NCBI GenBank assembly: GCA_049679965.1
Contig: JBAUGX010000176.1
Location: 1-64,000 of the forward strand
Source of the DNA: 2-12-FULL-65-11 sp049679965
Lineage (GTDB): Bacteria; Acidobacteriota; Vicinamibacteria; Vicinamibacterales; CAVVIG01
Reading direction: 5' to 3'
DNA length: 64,000 nucleotides
Shown here in pieces: positions 62,673 through 64,000 of the stretch (its first letter is position 1; every line of letters begins with the position of its first letter). Position numbers and translations under genes: made by a program. The notes beneath the pieces were generated by a model. The model was not told where the DNA came from. It was given only the letters and a program-made list of their open reading frames with translations, and did no database searches.

Positions 62673-64000
62673 TTACACGTTGGCGGCCTTGAGCGCCGCC
62701 AGCACCCGCGCGTTTCGGAACGGGACCCGGCGCAGACGCACGCCCGTCGCGTCGTAGATCGCGTTGGCCACGGCCGCGAGTAGCGGTTTGTGCGCCGTCT
62801 CGCCGGCGCCGTAGTGCGGCAGGTCTGGCCGGTTCGGGTTCGGATCGCCGTTGACGATCACGATATCCATCGTCTCGGGCGTGTCGGCGTGGGTCAGCGT
62901 GGGATGGGTGGCCCAATCGACGCTTGTCACCTTCTCGGCGTCGAAGCGCACCTCTTCGTACAGCGCGCGGCTCAGCGAGTGCAGCACCCCGTTCTCGAGC
63001 GTGCGCGTGAGCGCCTGCGGGTTGACCACGAGGCCGCAATCGTGAGCGCAGACGATCCGCTTCGCCCACACGCGGCCGGTGCGTCGATTCACCTCGACGT
63101 CGACGATCTGCGCCACGATGGTCTGGCTGCGCACGGCGTACGCCATGCCGCGGCCCCTCAGAACGTCGCCGCTCTCGATGGGTTTGGGCGAGGTCCGCGG
63201 CGTCCATCCGTACTTCTCGGCCGCGGCCTTGATCGTGGCAATCGAGCGCGCGCGCTTGAAGCCGCTGTCGTCGGCCGTGCTCGCCGCGAGGGCTCTCAGC
63301 CGGAACTCGACGGGATCCGCCTTGGCCGCGGCGGCGAGCTCGTCCATGAACGATTCGGACGCGAACGCGACCTGAGGCCCGTCGGGGTCGCGAAGGTTGC
63401 CCGTGCGAATCGGGTTTTCCCACACGAGCGGCAGGCTCACGATATGGGCGATCGTCCGCGTGTTCGGCACGGCGTACACTTCGACCGGCGTCGACGAACT
63501 CCCCCGTCCGGGCGTGGCGTTCTGTTGGCCCGTGAGCTGCGCGATGAGCACCGTGCCGGGTTCGTTGTAACCGACGTGATTGTGGTCCGCCGCGCGGCCG
63601 TTCCACTCGAGCGCGGTGAGGTTGCCCTGCGCGTCGAGGGCGCCGCGCAGCGTCACGGCATAGGCCGGGCCCTTCGTGTCCCAGGCCGTTTCCTCCTGCC
63701 GGCTCCACTGCACGCGCACGGGCCGTCCCAGTTCCTTCGCCAGAAACGCGGCTTCAAAACCCGCGTCGTCGGCCGCCGTACGACCGAACCCCTGGGGTCC
63801 GTCCATCCACACGACACGCACCTTGTCCCGCGGCATCTGCAGGAATGTCGCCACGCCGTTGCGCATCCCATACGACTTCATGTCGTTCGTATAGATCGTC
63901 AGCTGGTCGCCAGACGGATCGGCCATCGCGTGCGCCGGCGCGATGGCCGTGTGCCCCTGAAACGGCACGTCGTAGCTCGCTTCCACCACCTTGACGGCCG
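62673..64000 (-). CDS. Molybdopterin-binding oxidoreductase subunit (IorB/xanthine dehydrogenase-like), 5' end beyond window
   Basis: At least 442 residues lie inside the window, and the frame runs off the right edge. GQHTAIAPAHA-like VPFQGHTAIAPAHAMA, DGPQGFGRTAADDAGFEAAFLAKELGRPV, RTGNLRDPDGPQVAFASESFMDELA and HDCGLVVNP are typical of the large Mo-cofactor subunit of the isoquinoline 1-oxidoreductase/aldehyde oxidase family (IorB type). Substrate unknown. It lies 63 nt upstream of the ADOP permease gene. Confidence 0.88.
   Translation of the reverse strand, partial: AVKVVEASYDVPFQGHTAIAPAHAMADPSGDQLTIYTNDMKSYGMRNGVATFLQMPRDKVRVVWMDGPQGFGRTAADDAGFEAAFLAKELGRPVRVQWSRQEETAWDTKGPAYAVTLRGALDAQGNLTALEWNGRAADHNHVGYNEPGTVLIAQLTGQQNATPGRGSSSTPVEVYAVPNTRTIAHIVSLPLVWENPIRTGNLRDPDGPQVAFASESFMDELAAAAKADPVEFRLRALAASTADDSGFKRARSIATIKAAAEKYGWTPRTSPKPIESGDVLRGRGMAYAVRSQTIVAQIVDVEVNRRTGRVWAKRIVCAHDCGLVVNPQALTRTLENGVLHSLSRALYEEVRFDAEKVTSVDWATHPTLTHADTPETMDIVIVNGDPNPNRPDLPHYGAGETAHKPLLAAVANAIYDATGVRLRRVPFRNARVLAALKAANV

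Overview
The window is about 64 kb of GC-rich, densely packed bacterial chromosome with no rRNA, tRNA, CRISPR array or insertion sequence that I could recognise. An ADOP-type ABC permease (59943-62609), the mix of other families and two short palindromes read through in frame (peptides such as VRLKADPT and SGFSRT) suggest an acidobacterium, perhaps of the Vicinamibacteria. That placement is an inference; no rRNA is present to test it.

Layout. 1-1247: edge-truncated membrane glycosyltransferase. 1331-9569: a sphingolipid block. It holds a dihydroceramide desaturase-like enzyme, a secreted DUF2914-like protein, a bCerS-like N-acyltransferase and a CerR-like reductase, convergent with an operon of FAD oxidoreductase, acyl carrier protein, fatty acyl-AMP ligase and serine palmitoyltransferase. 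A second desaturase paralogue lies at 13307-14284, after a TraB protein, an amine oxidase and an amino acid permease. 14290-18692: two metallopeptidases, a pseudouridine synthase and a lipoprotein. 18690-24779: overlapping minus-strand genes for threonine synthesis (thrB, thrC), an SDR-type threonine dehydrogenase, a quinone oxidoreductase, an MFS exporter and an unknown protein. 24816-28086: signal peptidase, PilZ protein, purA. 28179-29342: AAA ATPase. 29380-34519: a four-gene operon of two SpoIIE-type phosphatases, a STAS protein and a DUF2007-RNase III fusion. 34563-43892: cystathionine lyase-like enzyme, DedA, CutA, FtsB-like protein, M16 peptidase, lytic transglycosylase, DUF350, polysaccharide deacetylase and a large membrane fusion protein. 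44978-49961: three membrane fusion proteins and one MacB-like permease, with no ATPase. 49962-50444: a gene-poor stretch with its own promoter, a predicted pseudoknot, a small ORF and a terminator, directly before a PAS-GGDEF-EAL gene. 52491-57611: Usp, a two-domain oddity, a HerA-like ATPase, a YidB-like protein and mscL. 57737-58559: a frameshifted RNase A-like toxin gene followed by an intact CdiI-like immunity gene. 58934-64000: aquaporin, ADOP permease and an edge-truncated molybdopterin oxidoreductase.

The clearest system is sphingolipid synthesis. All five functions known to be needed for ceramide in Caulobacter (Spt, ACP, acyl-ACP ligase, CerR, bCerS) lie together, next to two enzymes of the family that introduces the 4,5 double bond into eukaryotic ceramide. 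The least explained elements are the structured leader before the GGDEF-EAL gene and the toxin/immunity remnant. Enzyme assignments rest on motifs and context read by eye; no database search was run.
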